From contig SWDT01000193.1 in NCBI GenBank assembly GCA_009193035.1, forward strand, positions 62,001-126,000: DNA of 64,000 nucleotides, written 5' to 3'. The notes beneath the pieces are model-generated. The model saw only the letters and a program-made list of their open reading frames with translations, did no database searches and was not told the origin of the DNA. Of the stretch, positions 1-9,659 are shown in pieces (position 1 is the first letter of the stretch; every line of letters starts with the position of its first letter). The position numbers were made by a program, and so were the translations under genes. This stretch comes from Halicephalobus mephisto (Eukaryota > Nematoda > Chromadorea > Rhabditida > Panagrolaimidae).

Positions 1-54
1 ACTGCAATTTCATATATGAAAAACGATCGAAACCAACGAATCAGAAGCCCTTAC

Positions 55-224
55 CCCTTCTCCTTGTATGGCCACGGCTCGGGATAATCTTCAGGCAGTT
101 TCAACAGAGTTTTGCTGACGATGGTTCTCTTCTGCTGATGGGAGGCTGCTGACGGCGCAACGAGGAAGCCGCTCGTCGCCAAGCGATGAACGCCTGTTCG
201 GAGCAGGCTCAATGTACCCGGCAT
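55..224 (-). CDS. Partial gene, first coding exon of a possible mitochondrial protein
   Basis: Only the first coding exon is inside the window; the gene runs off the left edge. The ATG (224-222) follows directly on an acceptor-like GGTTTTCAG, as expected of a spliced-leader trans-splice site. The exon ends at 55 with a GGGTAAGG donor, phase 2. It encodes about 56 residues. The first 35 are rich in Ser, Ala, Arg and His without acidic residues, which resembles a mitochondrial presequence, and the exon ends in YPEPWPYKEKG. The style resembles small respiratory-chain subunits, but I do not recognise the family. The longer open frame reaching 320 runs upstream of the acceptor and is probably not translated. 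It is the last gene of a possible minus-strand operon with the two genes to its right. Confidence 0.55.
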
Positions 225-597
225 CTGAAAACCAACAATAATAAAGTAAAAATTACAATAAAAAGCAAAAACAAAGGAATCAGAAATGTTCGTAAAAAAA
301 GACGCGAACTCAACAAACATTTTTCGCTTTGAGAACCAATAATGGACCAGATTTATCTGGATTATACACGATAGTTAACGGTTTTTACTGAAATTTATTT
401 TAATAATAAAGTAAATCAGTCAAGTGTTTTGGTAAAAATGTCGTTCAATCCAGACATTTTTGTTTAAGAATCCTAATCAGACCGAATTTCTGTTTTCCAG
501 CCAAACTTTCCTGATTTTTTATTCATTTCGACAAACCGGTCAAGTAAATTTTTTCGATTCGAATAATGCTGTCCCTTATCCAATTAATCACTAAAGC
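225..597. other. Intergenic, possibly intercistronic
   Basis: AT-rich spacer between two minus-strand genes. Nothing is recognisable apart from the TTTTCAG acceptor at 225-231 on the minus strand. Confidence 0.5.
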
Positions 598-1311
598 TCA
601 AAGTGCAGGCAATCCGTATTTCGTCGGATCAAAGTCCTCAAGTGATTTCAAAGTTTCCACGACTTGAGTCTTGATGTCCTTGATTCTCTCCTCCCAGTCA
701 TGTGTCTTGAAGGCTTCTTGTGGGACGAAAATGGTCTTACATCCTGCTGCTAGGGCGCTTCTGACTCCGTTGAGTGAATCCTCGAAGACCAAAACGTTGG
801 CTGGGGACGCCGGAGGGGTTGGGAATCTGCTCATTGTGACTAGATACGGATCTGGAGCCGGTTTGCCCATCTTGACTTCCGGATCATCCCCGGCAAGGAC
901 CACGAACTGGAACTTTGAGATGAAGTCCTTGAGATTTCTGGACTTTTGCTCGAACTCGTGGGTGTCTGAACCCGTGCAGATAGCAAGAGGCATCTTGATT
1001 TGGGTGAAGTAATCCACTACTTTGTCGACTCCAGGGAGAACAGGGGCTTTCGGGAGGTACTCATCGAGGGTCTTCTCATAGGCCTCATCGTACTGTGCTG
1101 GAGTCACCTTGTCGGCCAGACCGGTTTGCTGCAGAATCCACCGAACAGCCTCATCCCGTCTTCTGCCCATCATCCCTGCCTTGAGGACGTTGTTGAAAGA
1201 CCTTTCGTATTTCTTCAAAGTGACGTCATTGGCGATGGAATAAACCATCTCCGTATCTTGCAAGACACCATCGTAGTCAAAAATGACATGAGTGATCTCC
1301 TTCGATGGCAT
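598..1311 (-). CDS. HAD-family phosphatase, pseudouridine-5'-phosphatase-like (PUDP/HDHD1)
   Basis: Single-exon gene for 237 residues, the usual length of PUDP-type hydrolases. HAD motif I is FDYDGVLQDTE (residues about 11-21), with nucleophile and acid/base Asp in DYD; the common form is DMDG. Motif II is CTGSD near residue 112, the motif III Lys is in the MGKPAPDPY segment, and motif IV is VFEDSLNGV with its Asp. A helical C1 cap lies between motifs I and II, as in family members that dephosphorylate pseudouridine 5'-phosphate or sugar phosphates in the cytosol. The ATG directly follows TGTGTTTTAG, a trans-splice-like acceptor. It lies 193 bp downstream of the stop of the small membrane-protein gene on the same strand, a spacing typical of worm operons. 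The substrate is inferred from family only. Confidence 0.85.
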   Translation of the reverse strand: MPSKEITHVIFDYDGVLQDTEMVYSIANDVTLKKYERSFNNVLKAGMMGRRRDEAVRWILQQTGLADKVTPAQYDEAYEKTLDEYLPKAPVLPGVDKVVDYFTQIKMPLAICTGSDTHEFEQKSRNLKDFISKFQFVVLAGDDPEVKMGKPAPDPYLVTMSRFPTPPASPANVLVFEDSLNGVRSALAAGCKTIFVPQEAFKTHDWEERIKDIKTQVVETLKSLEDFDPTKYGLPAL

Positions 1312-1321
1312 CTAAAACACA

Positions 1322-1421
1322 AAAGATAAAAACTCATATATAAAAACAAAAACTCATATATAAAAATAAAAACTCATATATAAAAATAAAAACTCATATA
1401 AAAACAAAAATTCATATATGA
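1322..1421. repeat. Short tandem repeat, about 22 bp unit, 4-5 copies
   Basis: The units read ACTCATATATAAAAA followed by a C or T and AAAA. On the minus strand, which would be transcribed if the three left genes are an operon, this is a run of U-rich units with TATATATGAG between them, just upstream of the PUDP-like gene's acceptor. Confidence 0.8.
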
Positions 1422-1504
1422 AGAAAGATACCAAGTGAATAATCAACACAAATTTGAATAATCTTCGAGGTTTTAAACAATCTTTATCAACAAGCCTAAA
1501 ATTT

Positions 1505-1925
1505 CTAAACTCTTAAAATCTTCTGTTGAGGCAATGGTTCCTTCGGGTTGTGGTACTTGTCTAGACTGTACAATTTTAATAGTCTTTCTTTTTCCAAGAG
1601 TTCTGGAGACAGTTCACCTCGTTCCTTCATCTTCTCCCATCTGAAAATTTGATTAAAATTCAGAACTTCACGTACAAACCCACTGATATCTATTCAAAGG
1701 ATGCCCAGGACCGAACCATAAGTAAGTCCCGAGATTTACAGCACCAGCAATCAAAAATGTTCCAGTAAGGAAGCTTCCTAAACCTGTCGAAAACGGAAAT
1801 CTCAGGATATACCTTAATTTGTAATAAAATCTGGATTGAAAGAAAGTCCTTCTGGTCTGATTTGGCACAAAGACAGGTCTGGGCTTCTCTGGAGATTCAT
1901 TAGAAGTCGCTTTGGAGGCACACAT
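1505..1925 (-). CDS. Small single-pass membrane protein, function unknown
   Basis: Two exons, 1925-1684 and 1640-1505, give 125 residues. The donor is CA|GTGGGT and the acceptor TTTTCAG. The ATG directly follows TTTCTCCAG, a trans-splice-like site. Residues 1-35 are basic and polar, followed by RFPFSTGLGSFLTGTFLIAG and AVNLGTYLWFG, which form one hydrophobic span, then a charged tail rich in Glu, Lys and Leu (KERGELSPELLEKERLLKLY). Size, basic N-terminus and one membrane span are what small inner-mitochondrial-membrane proteins look like, but I cannot name the family. It would be the first gene of the possible minus-strand operon and is divergent from SRP72, 211 bp away. Confidence 0.7.
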
Positions 1926-2136
1926 CTGGAGAAAGTCAGGGTAAAAATGTCAAAATTAAAAAAATGAAGAAATCCGAAAATACTCGGCCAGTTCTTTCTA
2001 CTCGCTCGGGCTCACGACGGGAAAACGGGCCGGTGTCAGAGGTGACTCGTGGAACTTTGCTTCTGAATTTCCCTTTTTGTTTCTCAAATTTTGTTTCATT
2101 TTTTAAACTTTTTCGTTTCAGTGAGTCCCTAACCCC

Positions 2137-4219
2137 ATGGCGAACACTGGGGGACAGAGTAACTTGCGACAACTGGTGGTAGAACTTCAAAAAGTCCACA
2201 CTTCTGGCGACTATGATAGAGCCGTCAAAACTGCAGCTAAAAGTTTGTTTTTCATCTGCTTTATGTGTGATTTGTGTTTATTTTAGTTATTCGGAGTTTC
2301 CCGAAGGAAACCTATGCCTACAAGTGCAAACTCGTGGGATTGATCCAGTTGGGGAAGTTGGACGAAGCCGCCGCTTTCATCGAGGAGACTCCTGTCGCAA
2401 AAATCGGGTTTGTTCGTTTTCTTCATATATTGATTCCCCATCATTTTCCAGAAACGTAGCTTTCGAGAATGCCTACATCCTCTACCGTAAGAATGAAACC
2501 GAGAAAGCCTTGAATATGCTCCAGAAAGCCGACCAATCTGATCCCGGAGTAATCGAACTCAAATCTCAACTCCTCTTCCGAATGGAGCAGTACCAGGAAG
2601 CCAAGAATTTGCTGGTTCAGCTTCTCAAGTCTAGCAGCGATGACAATGATTTTCTTCGTCGAGCTAATTTGATTACTGTAGAATCTCTACTCGAAGCTTC
2701 TGGAGTCTCATCCGATCCGCAGACTGATTTGGACGGCTTTGAGCAGATGTACAATGTTGCTTGTCATTTGATTGAGAAGGAAGAGTACGAGAAAGCTCTG
2801 AAGCTCCTCGACAAAGCTGTGGTTCTCTGCAAGAAGACCATGACTGAGAACGGGGATCCAGACGAGGATATCGATGAAGAACTGGCCATTATCCAAGTCC
2901 AGAAGGGATTTGTCTTGCAAAAACTCGGAAGGAACGATGAAGCTCTGAAGATTTACTCAGCTGTTCATGAGAAGAAGTAAGTTTTTAGTAATTTTGTCAG
3001 TTCTTATGAATTTATTTCCAGTCCATCTGACATCAATGCTAAAGCCACTTTACTGAACAACCTGCCTACGACGAGACGTGAAATTATTGTTAAGGACGCA
3101 AGAATGAAGATCAAAGCAGCGGCTCAACTTGACAAAACGAAACTTTCCAAGAGACAGCAACGAGTTCTGCTCTTCAACACTGCCTTGATCAACTTGCTTT
3201 CCAATCAACGAGAACCTTGCAAAAAGACCTTGGCTGAGTTGGAAACACGATTCGGAAAGCTCAACGAAGCTATTCTTGTTGAAACTGCGTTGTTTGTCCG
3301 TCAGAAGGATATTCAAAACGCTCTGACTACATTGAGCAAAGCTGATGATACTTCTGAAGCCCAGCTTTTGAGAGCTCAGATTCTGATTAACGCCGGACAA
3401 GTTGACGAAGGTATCCAGGTTCTTGAGAAGCTCCCGAATCAACTAAAGTACGCTCCCGCTATTGTTTCTCTAATTGTCAATCTTCGTCAAGCTCAGAACA
3501 ACGAACAAGCTGTTTTGAAGACTGTTGAAGAAGCAGGGAATTATTGGAGTAAGCAGAAGGACGTTAAAATTTACCATTTGGTGTTGATCAAAGGTGCTCA
3601 TGTCTTTTCTCTTTATGGAAAACACGACAAAGCCATACAATTCTTGGAGAAGGTTTACGCAGCTGATCCGGAGAATCCAGTCGTTATTTGTCGTCTGATC
3701 AAAACTTATGGAATCGTTGGCAATCCTAAAGCTGAGAAGTTGATGGATAAATTGAAGCCATCTGGATCTGAAACGGGAATTAACGTTGATGAACTTGAAG
3801 AAAATGACTGGATTGTTTATGGACAGAAATACAAGAAGAAGGAAGGAGTTAAGAAAGAAGAAATCGAGGACACTGAGATTGTCACTGGTAAACTTCGCAA
3901 GAGAAAGAGAAAGCGCAAGATTATCCTCCCAAAGAACTATGATCCTAATGTTCCTCCGGATCCTGAGAGATGGCTTCCGAAGGCTGAAAGAACTGCTTTC
4001 AAGAAGAAATTGAATAAGAGATTCAAAGATAAAGATGTTGGAAGAGGAACCCAAGGAGCTGCTAATGACGCTGTTGCGGAGAAGATGGATTACAGCCATG
4101 ATTCCCCGGGTCAGCACCAGTCTTCTTCGGCTGTTACTTCTCCGAAACCAGCAGAAGGACCTAGACAGAAGGGTCCTGCTGGGAAGCCCAAGAAGAAGCA
4201 GAATAAGAAGCGGTTCTAA
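2137..4219 (+). CDS. SRP72: Signal recognition particle subunit SRP72
   Basis: Four exons (2137-2242, 2287-2407, 2452-2976, 3022-4219) give 649 residues, close to the 671 of the human protein. SRP72 pairs with SRP68 on the SRP RNA and is needed for targeting secretory proteins to the ER. The first 500 residues are TPR-like helical repeats such as YRKNETEKALNMLQKADQ. The C-terminal part carries a basic run (KLRKRKRKRK) and the hallmark PPDPERWLPKAER of the SRP72 RNA-binding domain, then a Lys-rich tail ending KPKKKQNKKRF. A TTTCAG acceptor 15 bases before the ATG probably accepts a spliced leader. A poly(A) signal AATAAA lies at 4245-4250. The gene is divergent from the small membrane-protein gene, so a promoter should lie between 1926 and 2115. 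Confidence 0.95.
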
Positions 4220-4370
4220 TTGTTGTTGCTAAATTTATTTATGGAATAAAGTTTGAATTTTCGTTTGTTCTTAGGTTAAGCAGGAGACAGATGATTAAAA
4301 AATGGCGATTTGGATATAATAAAGAGGGATTTTTTGCACATGTGAGTAGTATATATTAGGCGTACCTAGG

Positions 4371-4660
4371 ACAGCCGCAATTTTCACCCACCACCCGCCG
4401 AATCATTACTTCAATTTTAGAGCATAAATTAATAAAAAAAGGTCTAAATTTAACAAATTATCATACAAAATTACTTGATTCCCCTCCAAATCTAGGACAC
4501 CCGAGATACCCCCACCACCCGTCTAACCACCACATCAATATTTATGGTGCACACAGTTAAAAAAGTACGTAATTTGTTCAAAAAATGCCGTTCAAAATCA
4601 AAATGCAGAATTATCATCTTCCAGACCTGGGACACCCGAGATATCCCCAACACCTGCTTT
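4371..4660. repeat. Three degenerate copies of a roughly 125-bp repeat with a C-rich core
   Basis: Cores begin near 4371, 4493 and 4626 and share CTAGGACACCCGAGATACCC or close variants, followed by CCCACCACC or CCCAACACC. The spacers are AT-rich. The GC-rich cores stand out in otherwise AT-rich intergenic DNA. No gene is visible from 4251 to 4775. Confidence 0.6.
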
Positions 4661-4775
4661 TAAAAATATGGTATAAATTTTAAAAAAAATAGAGACAAAG
4701 GATATTACTAGTAAAATAAAGAAAATAGGTTGTTTGACATTATTTACTTTATTTTTATTTTTAAGAAAAAATTCC

Positions 4776-5033
4776 TTAAATTAAATGAAGAATAATGTCT
4801 TTATAATCATATTTTTCTAATAGTTTTAATATCAACAAGCAATAATAACCACAGTGATGTGTATTAAATTTTTGGATCTGAAATGTGGATATTTCAATAT
4901 CTTTATTTAAATATTTTATTAATTCAATAGGTGGATCTACTCCAAATGAATCAAAATAATAACATTTTTTAGAATTAATGGAATAACATACCCAGTGAGT
5001 ATCATTCTGTGGGAGCGGGCTCTGCGATCCCAT
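4776..5033 (-). pseudogene. Adenoviral-type cysteine protease fragment (Polinton PRO)
   Basis: An 85-residue open frame keeps the motifs of the C5/Ulp-like protease of Polintons: the catalytic His in THWVCYSI, YYFDSFG after it with the Asp position, and HHCGYYCLLI with the nucleophile Cys. The spacing fits the family, but the N-terminal part is missing. Upstream of the first Met the frame enters unrelated GC-richer DNA, so it is a truncated relic. Confidence 0.7.
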
Positions 5034-5084
5034 CTCTCTTAGATTCTCGCGCCCGGCTGGGAACCTACAATTCTGAATGATCGA

Positions 5085-5450
5085 AATTAAGATTTCTTTT
5101 GAAAATCGCCATGTTTGGGGTTCATGGCTAGGTGGAATTATTTTTCACTGAATGTATTCCAAAAGGAAATGGACGCGAAGCGTTCATCCCCATGTCATTC
5201 AGAGTTTATTCTTCTTTCATGAAGAAGTTTGTTATATAATCAGTAATTATTGAAGTGTCAGTTAGCTGTTGATTTAATTATCATCTGCAAGACTAGCCAC
5301 GCCATTTATCTTTATAGTTACTGATTCTGAAAAGTTAAGATTCCCTTTGGAAATGAGTGTAAAGCGTTCATCCATATGGATCATTGTGCGTTTGGGTTCA
5401 CAACTAAGTAGAAATTTATTCTACTGAACGTACCCAAATAAAGTTAATTC
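5085..5450. repeat. Two degraded direct copies of a roughly 100-bp segment
   Basis: Similar blocks occur at about 5085-5190 and 5327-5450. Shared pieces include AAGCGTTCATCC, GGGTTCA followed by an A/T-rich TAGAAATT-like run, and CTGAACGTA or CTGAATGTA. They lie between the two halves of the Polinton remnant and have no reading frame of their own. Confidence 0.45.
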
Positions 5451-5693
5451 TTTGAAAGTTAAGAATTCTTTATTCATTTTTATCTATATTATATTTTGAA
5501 ATCAAAATTTCATTTAAATTTGTCAGATATTTTATGTAATAAGCTTGTTTCTTTTATTATTTATCAACAATTGATTATTATTAATTATTAAAACAATAAA
5601 AGATAAAAATATTATAATTAATAAATGAATGTTTACAATTCAAAGCAAGCAGAAGAATTGATTCCCTCTAGCATTGGGCCCTTCAGGCTCATA

Positions 5694-5807
5694 TTCTGTA
5701 TGAAATGTAAAGAAAGAACAGAAACAAAAGATGATGAAGAAATAATAACTAAAATCAATCGGAAAATGTTGAAAAGTAAATGTAAAAATAACAATAACTT
5801 TAGAAGT
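5694..5807 (+). pseudogene. Zinc-ribbon fragment related to DUF5679 proteins of Polintons and large DNA viruses
   Basis: The frame contains CMKCKERTETKDDEE and later KINRKMLKSKCK. This is the Cys-x2-Cys, Thr/Asp-rich, Gly-Arg-Lys-Met-Leu-Lys-x-Cys pattern of the small DUF5679 proteins found beside Polinton polymerases. The final Cys pair is lost and replaced by Asn. It is a short degraded fragment. Confidence 0.5.
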
Positions 5808-5811
5808 TCAA

Positions 5812-6078
5812 ATGGGAAAGCCTGGAATAGATGAGACAATCACTTTTTGTGTTCGAACTAAAAATCAACCGTTATTACAAGAAGATGATAGAGAAGAATT
5901 CTATTCAAATGTTTGTTATGAACTGGAAGATAAGATTGACAAACAAGAATTAAAAGGTTCAGGATGGTCATTTTTGAGGGCCAATAATTTGCTAATGACA
6001 CAAAGTGTTTATAAGCAATTTAAAGGTGGATCTTATATACCGCTACCAAAATGGATTGAAATTAAAGAAAATACATAG
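5812..6078 (+). pseudogene. Polinton-type domain preceding the polymerase (YIPLP motif)
   Basis: The 88-residue frame contains FYSNVCYELEDKIDK, GSGWSFLRANNL and YIPLPKWI. These match the conserved segment often found upstream of the protein-primed polymerase in animal Polintons. The frame then ends; the next recognisable piece lies in another frame and belongs far downstream in an intact protein, so a large part is deleted. Confidence 0.6.
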
Positions 6079-6099
6079 AATCTTGACATTTAAGGAAAC

Positions 6100-6932
6100 T
6101 AATTGGATGGAAAAGTACATCATGTTGAATACAAATCTGAGAACTAAAGCTAAGAATGATTTTGAAAAGGACTTCTTTAAACTGATGAACAATGCTGTAT
6201 TCGGAAAAACAATGGAGAATATTCGAAACAGAGTAGACATTCAATTGGTAACTGATGAAAATAAAGCTTTAAAATTAATTAGGAAACCTAACTTCAAAAA
6301 TGGTATAATCATAAATGAGAATTTATTGAGTGTTGAGATGGAAAAGACAAGCTTAGAATTCAATAAACCAATATATGTAGGATTTAGTATCCTGGATTTG
6401 AGCAAATATCTGATGTATGAGTTTCATTATGATGTAATGTTGAAGAAATATGAAGACAAATTAGATCTATGTTATCAAGACACTGATAGTTTGATATATG
6501 AAGTTCAAACTGAAGATATTTATAAAGATATGTGTCAAATGAGAGAATGGTTCGACTTTAGTGATTATCTAAAAGATCATCCACTATATAATGAATCCAA
6601 TAAAAAGGTGATTGGGAAGTTTAAGGATGAATTAAATGGAAAGATTATGGAAGGAGTGTTTCTCAAACCAAAACAATATGCGTTCAGTGTTGATGGTGAA
6701 GAGAGAAAGAAGTCAAAGGGAGTTAAGAAGAATGCAACCAAAACCTTAAGAATGGATGACTTTAAAGGATGTTTGTTTGAAGGAAAAGTTACTCGAAAAG
6801 AGCAATTCATGATTCAAGCAAAGAAGCACCAGATTTATACTCTAAAACAAAGTCGCTTTGAATGAAGATGATAAAGATGAGTTTAAAAGATATATTTGTA
6901 ACAATAAATTTAACACATTAGCTCATGGACAC
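6100..6932 (+). pseudogene. Protein-primed family B DNA polymerase, palm and C-terminal part, frameshifted
   Basis: The frame (open to 6865) starts with the conserved NDFEKDFFKLMNNAVFGKTM segment, continues with LSKYLMYEFHYDVM and holds the catalytic YQDTDSLIY motif with both metal-binding Asp residues. It then has the KFKDEL and KPKQYAFSV blocks. At 6865 it hits a stop, while the conserved end (TLAHGHYKI) follows in another frame to about 6932, proving a frameshift. Exonuclease and TPR regions are absent. In an intact element this enzyme copies the transposon; here it cannot be made. Confidence 0.8.
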
Positions 6933-7146
6933 TATAAGATTTAATAGTATAGCTAAACAAGAACAGAATCACTGATCGAACTTTTTATACACATTCAAAT
7001 CTGCTCGCTTTTCCTTTTTGACGTTGTGTGTCAACTTTTCTCCAATGCATTTTTTGCTGTTTTTATTCGCGCAATATTATTTCTTCATTCATATATGCAT
7101 ATTTCGTGTTTATTAATTATATTCGCATTAATTTTAGATTTGTGTT

Positions 7147-8566
7147 ATGGACAATCAATTGAAAGCTGAAATTGAATCAGTGAAAGCGAAGATTGCTGAA
7201 CTGAAGGCTAGTAAATCTGGGCACATGCAGCAATATGAGGGTTCTTCAGGTACATTTTAATTTTATTGTTTAGTTCAATTAATACATGATTGTAAAAACA
7301 TCCAGAGACTTTTCATCATATCAATTCTCTCTGTTTTCAGATAATATGAAGCTCATGTTCCTTGAATTGGTGGTTCAATTGCAAAAACAGATAACAAGTT
7401 TGGAAGAACAAATTGTCCAACTCCAAAAACAAAAAACAATTCAAGTAGAACGCACATTATCATCATTAGATTCGCGACCAACAACGTCTTTTGATCAAGG
7501 TATAGCATCTGAACTTTCATATAAACTGAACTAAATTTATATATTATTTTAGAATGCAGCTCTCGCCCCATAATTCCGTTGGACCAAGCTAGAGGTATGT
7601 ATTTGATTCTCTACAAATTACTGAAAAATTTTATAATTCATATATTAACTTATGCATAATATTTAGATACTCACGCAAACTTTTCAATCAAGCCAGAGTT
7701 TATTGTCCCATATCTTTTGGAAACAACAGAAGGATGTTGCGTGACAATAATCGCTAGAAAAGCTGCCACAACATGCGCCCATTGTTTAGGCGAATCTCTC
7801 ACAGTTGGAGATACGGTTACTGTTAAACCATGTCGAGGGAGTCCAGTAAGAAAATTTCCAAATGAAAGTGATACTGCAATTCTAAAAGTAAGTTATTCCA
7901 TTCTGATAGCATTATTATTATTCAAATATAAAAATATGTGTCTATAATTTACAAATTTAGATTGCCGTAATTGATCAACAAAGTGATTTCGCTTTACTTA
8001 TTTCAAATGTTCCTTTATGTGATGATCCGCCATTTCCAGATGATGCAACATTCGGAAAACCGTATGTATTATTAGGTATGTAATTTTTAATTGATCACAA
8101 TCATTTTAATCTTTAAAATTTTAGGTCTAAGTGGCGAGGAAAGAGAATATACGAAGCTTGAAAATATGAAGATCAAAATAATTAATGGTCCACTAAGTAT
8201 GAAAAAGGTAAAAATTTTTCTTCAAGAATTTCTTTATTTATTACAAACTGGAATAAATTGTACGCTTTTCAGGGTATTGTCTCATCTAAGATTCTGGATA
8301 AATACAACATGCATATGGGTGACAGTGATATGAAAAAGGGCGACAGTGGCGGGGGATTATTTAATTTATATGGCCAACTGATTGGAATAGCGGTCGAGTT
8401 TGACACTTTACCTGATAACGGAATCTCCATGTGCCACTTTTTACCAATCAATTATATTATAACTCGTTCGAATGACATCGGATATTCTCTATCTTATTTG
8501 AATGAATTTTCAATTGGTTATCCTGATAAGAAACTGATGGAGCGACCGAAAAGCCGTAGTCATTAA
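7147..8566 (+). CDS. Trypsin-like serine peptidase with N-terminal coiled coil, probably intracellular
   Basis: Seven exons (7147-7249, 7341-7499, 7553-7594, 7667-7887, 7961-8075, 8125-8207, 8273-8566) give 338 residues; every junction has GT/AG ends and matching phase. Residues 1-85 form a coiled coil (LKAEIESVKAKIAELKA, LQKQITSLEEQIVQLQKQK) with no signal peptide. The chymotrypsin-fold domain shows the catalytic triad in order: His in TTCAHCL, Asp in SDFALLI, Ser in GDSGGGLF. Pro of the usual GDSGGP is Gly here. No propeptide cleavage site or disulphide pattern of secreted trypsins is evident, which fits an unusual cytoplasmic S1-like group. A TTTTAG acceptor lies about 10 bases before the ATG. 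The substrate is unknown. Confidence 0.8.
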
Positions 8567-8739
8567 TGGTAAATTATTTTGATCGAAGAAACTTCTGGAT
8601 CTTTTTGGTATTTTTTGAAGGAGAAAGTTCTTGATGATTGTTGAGACCTAAGGGTAGCTGTCTTGTTAAGGCGTCGTTCCTGAGTGCTGGATCTCGACAC
8701 GACTACAGTAATAATATGAGGTGCTGGTGTTGGAATCGT

Positions 8740-9055
8740 CATTTACAGATAATTTGCAATCATTTGTAACTGAACGGAATCGATTCGTAAATATCCTTCG
8801 TATATCGGATTCTAACCGAGCGTAATCGATGACAGGATTGTAATCCAACGAAATTGAGTCTAATTGAGCACAATCAACATGATTAAGTTTTTCTGCAATC
8901 AAGAGCCATAAACACGTTGGTCGAGTTCAATTACAATCAATTTCCGATGGATTACAGTCCTACCATCAATTATGCTCGGTTGGAATCCAACATATGAAGA
9001 ACACCCTCAAGGATTCTTGCGTTCGGTTACAAGTGATTCAAAAACACCTGCGTTG
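8740..9055. repeat. Large imperfect hairpin, possible MITE-like element
   Basis: The left arm (about 8740-8885) is the reverse complement of the right arm (about 8910-9055) at roughly 75-80% by eye. Matching pieces include GGATTACA with ATCGATTA/ATCAATTA and CTCGGTT-GAATCC, then GTTACAAATGATT/GTTACAAGTGATT. The unpaired centre is only about 25 bp. A relative lies at 29.1 kb. The 78-codon open frame here is not a gene. Confidence 0.6.
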
Positions 9056-9388
9056 TTTCAGTTGCTCGACATATGTTGCATTTCTGTCTTAATGAAGAAC
9101 TTTTTCCTGTCTCGCTACACCTCCTGAGATCACAGCGGTAATCTTGGGGTAGACATCACTGTGGAGTTTGGGGTGAACAGCCGATTCCTTATCGGCATTA
9201 CTGAAGATCAATAAGAACAATTGAAAAAAGTCAGGAAACTAGAAAAATCGGAGTAAAAAGCGTCGTAAAACATATTCGAAATATTTCCGATTTTCTGTTT
9301 TATTGTTTTATTTTAGAAATTAATAAAGAATAATCAGAATGTATGAGTATAGTACATGAGATTTTTGATAAATATAAATTTAAAGTTT

Positions 9389-9625
9389 TCAAGCTCCGGA
9401 AAGTTTACTTTTGTTGATTTTTTCGAACTCTTTCGTCTTCTGGAGCTTCATAAACATCAGCATCTTGATCGAGAAGCTGCTGTTCTCCGCCCCTGGCATG
9501 TAGGGAAAATTGAAGGGATTCGTGGAAAAATCAGAATTGGATTTTTTGGAATTCCAATTTGGCTGCTTCGACGAATTAGAAAAACTAGAAGCCATGGCCG
9601 TCAAAAATTCACTCGTAGTTGACAT
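9389..9625 (-). CDS. Possible small gene, frame uncertain
   Basis: A 78-residue open frame starts at 9625, 17 bases after a TTTTTTGCAG acceptor, and AATAAA-type poly(A) signals follow on the minus strand near 9305-9320, so a transcript unit is plausible. The N-terminal half is Ser/Asn-rich (MSTTSEFLTAMASSF). For the second half another frame reads more like protein (QQLLDQDADVYEAPEDERV, stopping near 9402). It could be joined through the acceptor-like CATGCCAG, but I saw no convincing donor. I do not recognise either version. Confidence 0.3.
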   Translation of the reverse strand: MSTTSEFLTAMASSFSNSSKQPNWNSKKSNSDFSTNPFNFPYMPGAENSSFSIKMLMFMKLQKTKEFEKINKSKLSGA

Positions 9626-9659
9626 GATTTTAATTTTTTAATCTGCAAAAAATAAATTA

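Larger units (their letters stand above)
4776..6932. mobile_element. Decayed Polinton/Maverick fragment
   Basis: Remnants of several Polinton genes lie together: an adenoviral-type cysteine protease on the minus strand, then on the plus strand a zinc-ribbon fragment, a YIPLP-type domain and a family B DNA polymerase. Frameshifts and gaps separate them, and no terminal inverted repeats were found. This is a dead, shortened copy of a large self-synthesising DNA transposon. The outer limits given are only those of recognisable coding remnants. Confidence 0.75.

Noticed and set aside
3470..4117. 215-codon minus-strand frame
   Set aside because: Antisense of the Lys/Glu-rich SRP72 exon.
8666..8902. 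78-codon minus-strand frame
   Set aside because: Lies within the left arm of the hairpin repeat; protein has no support.
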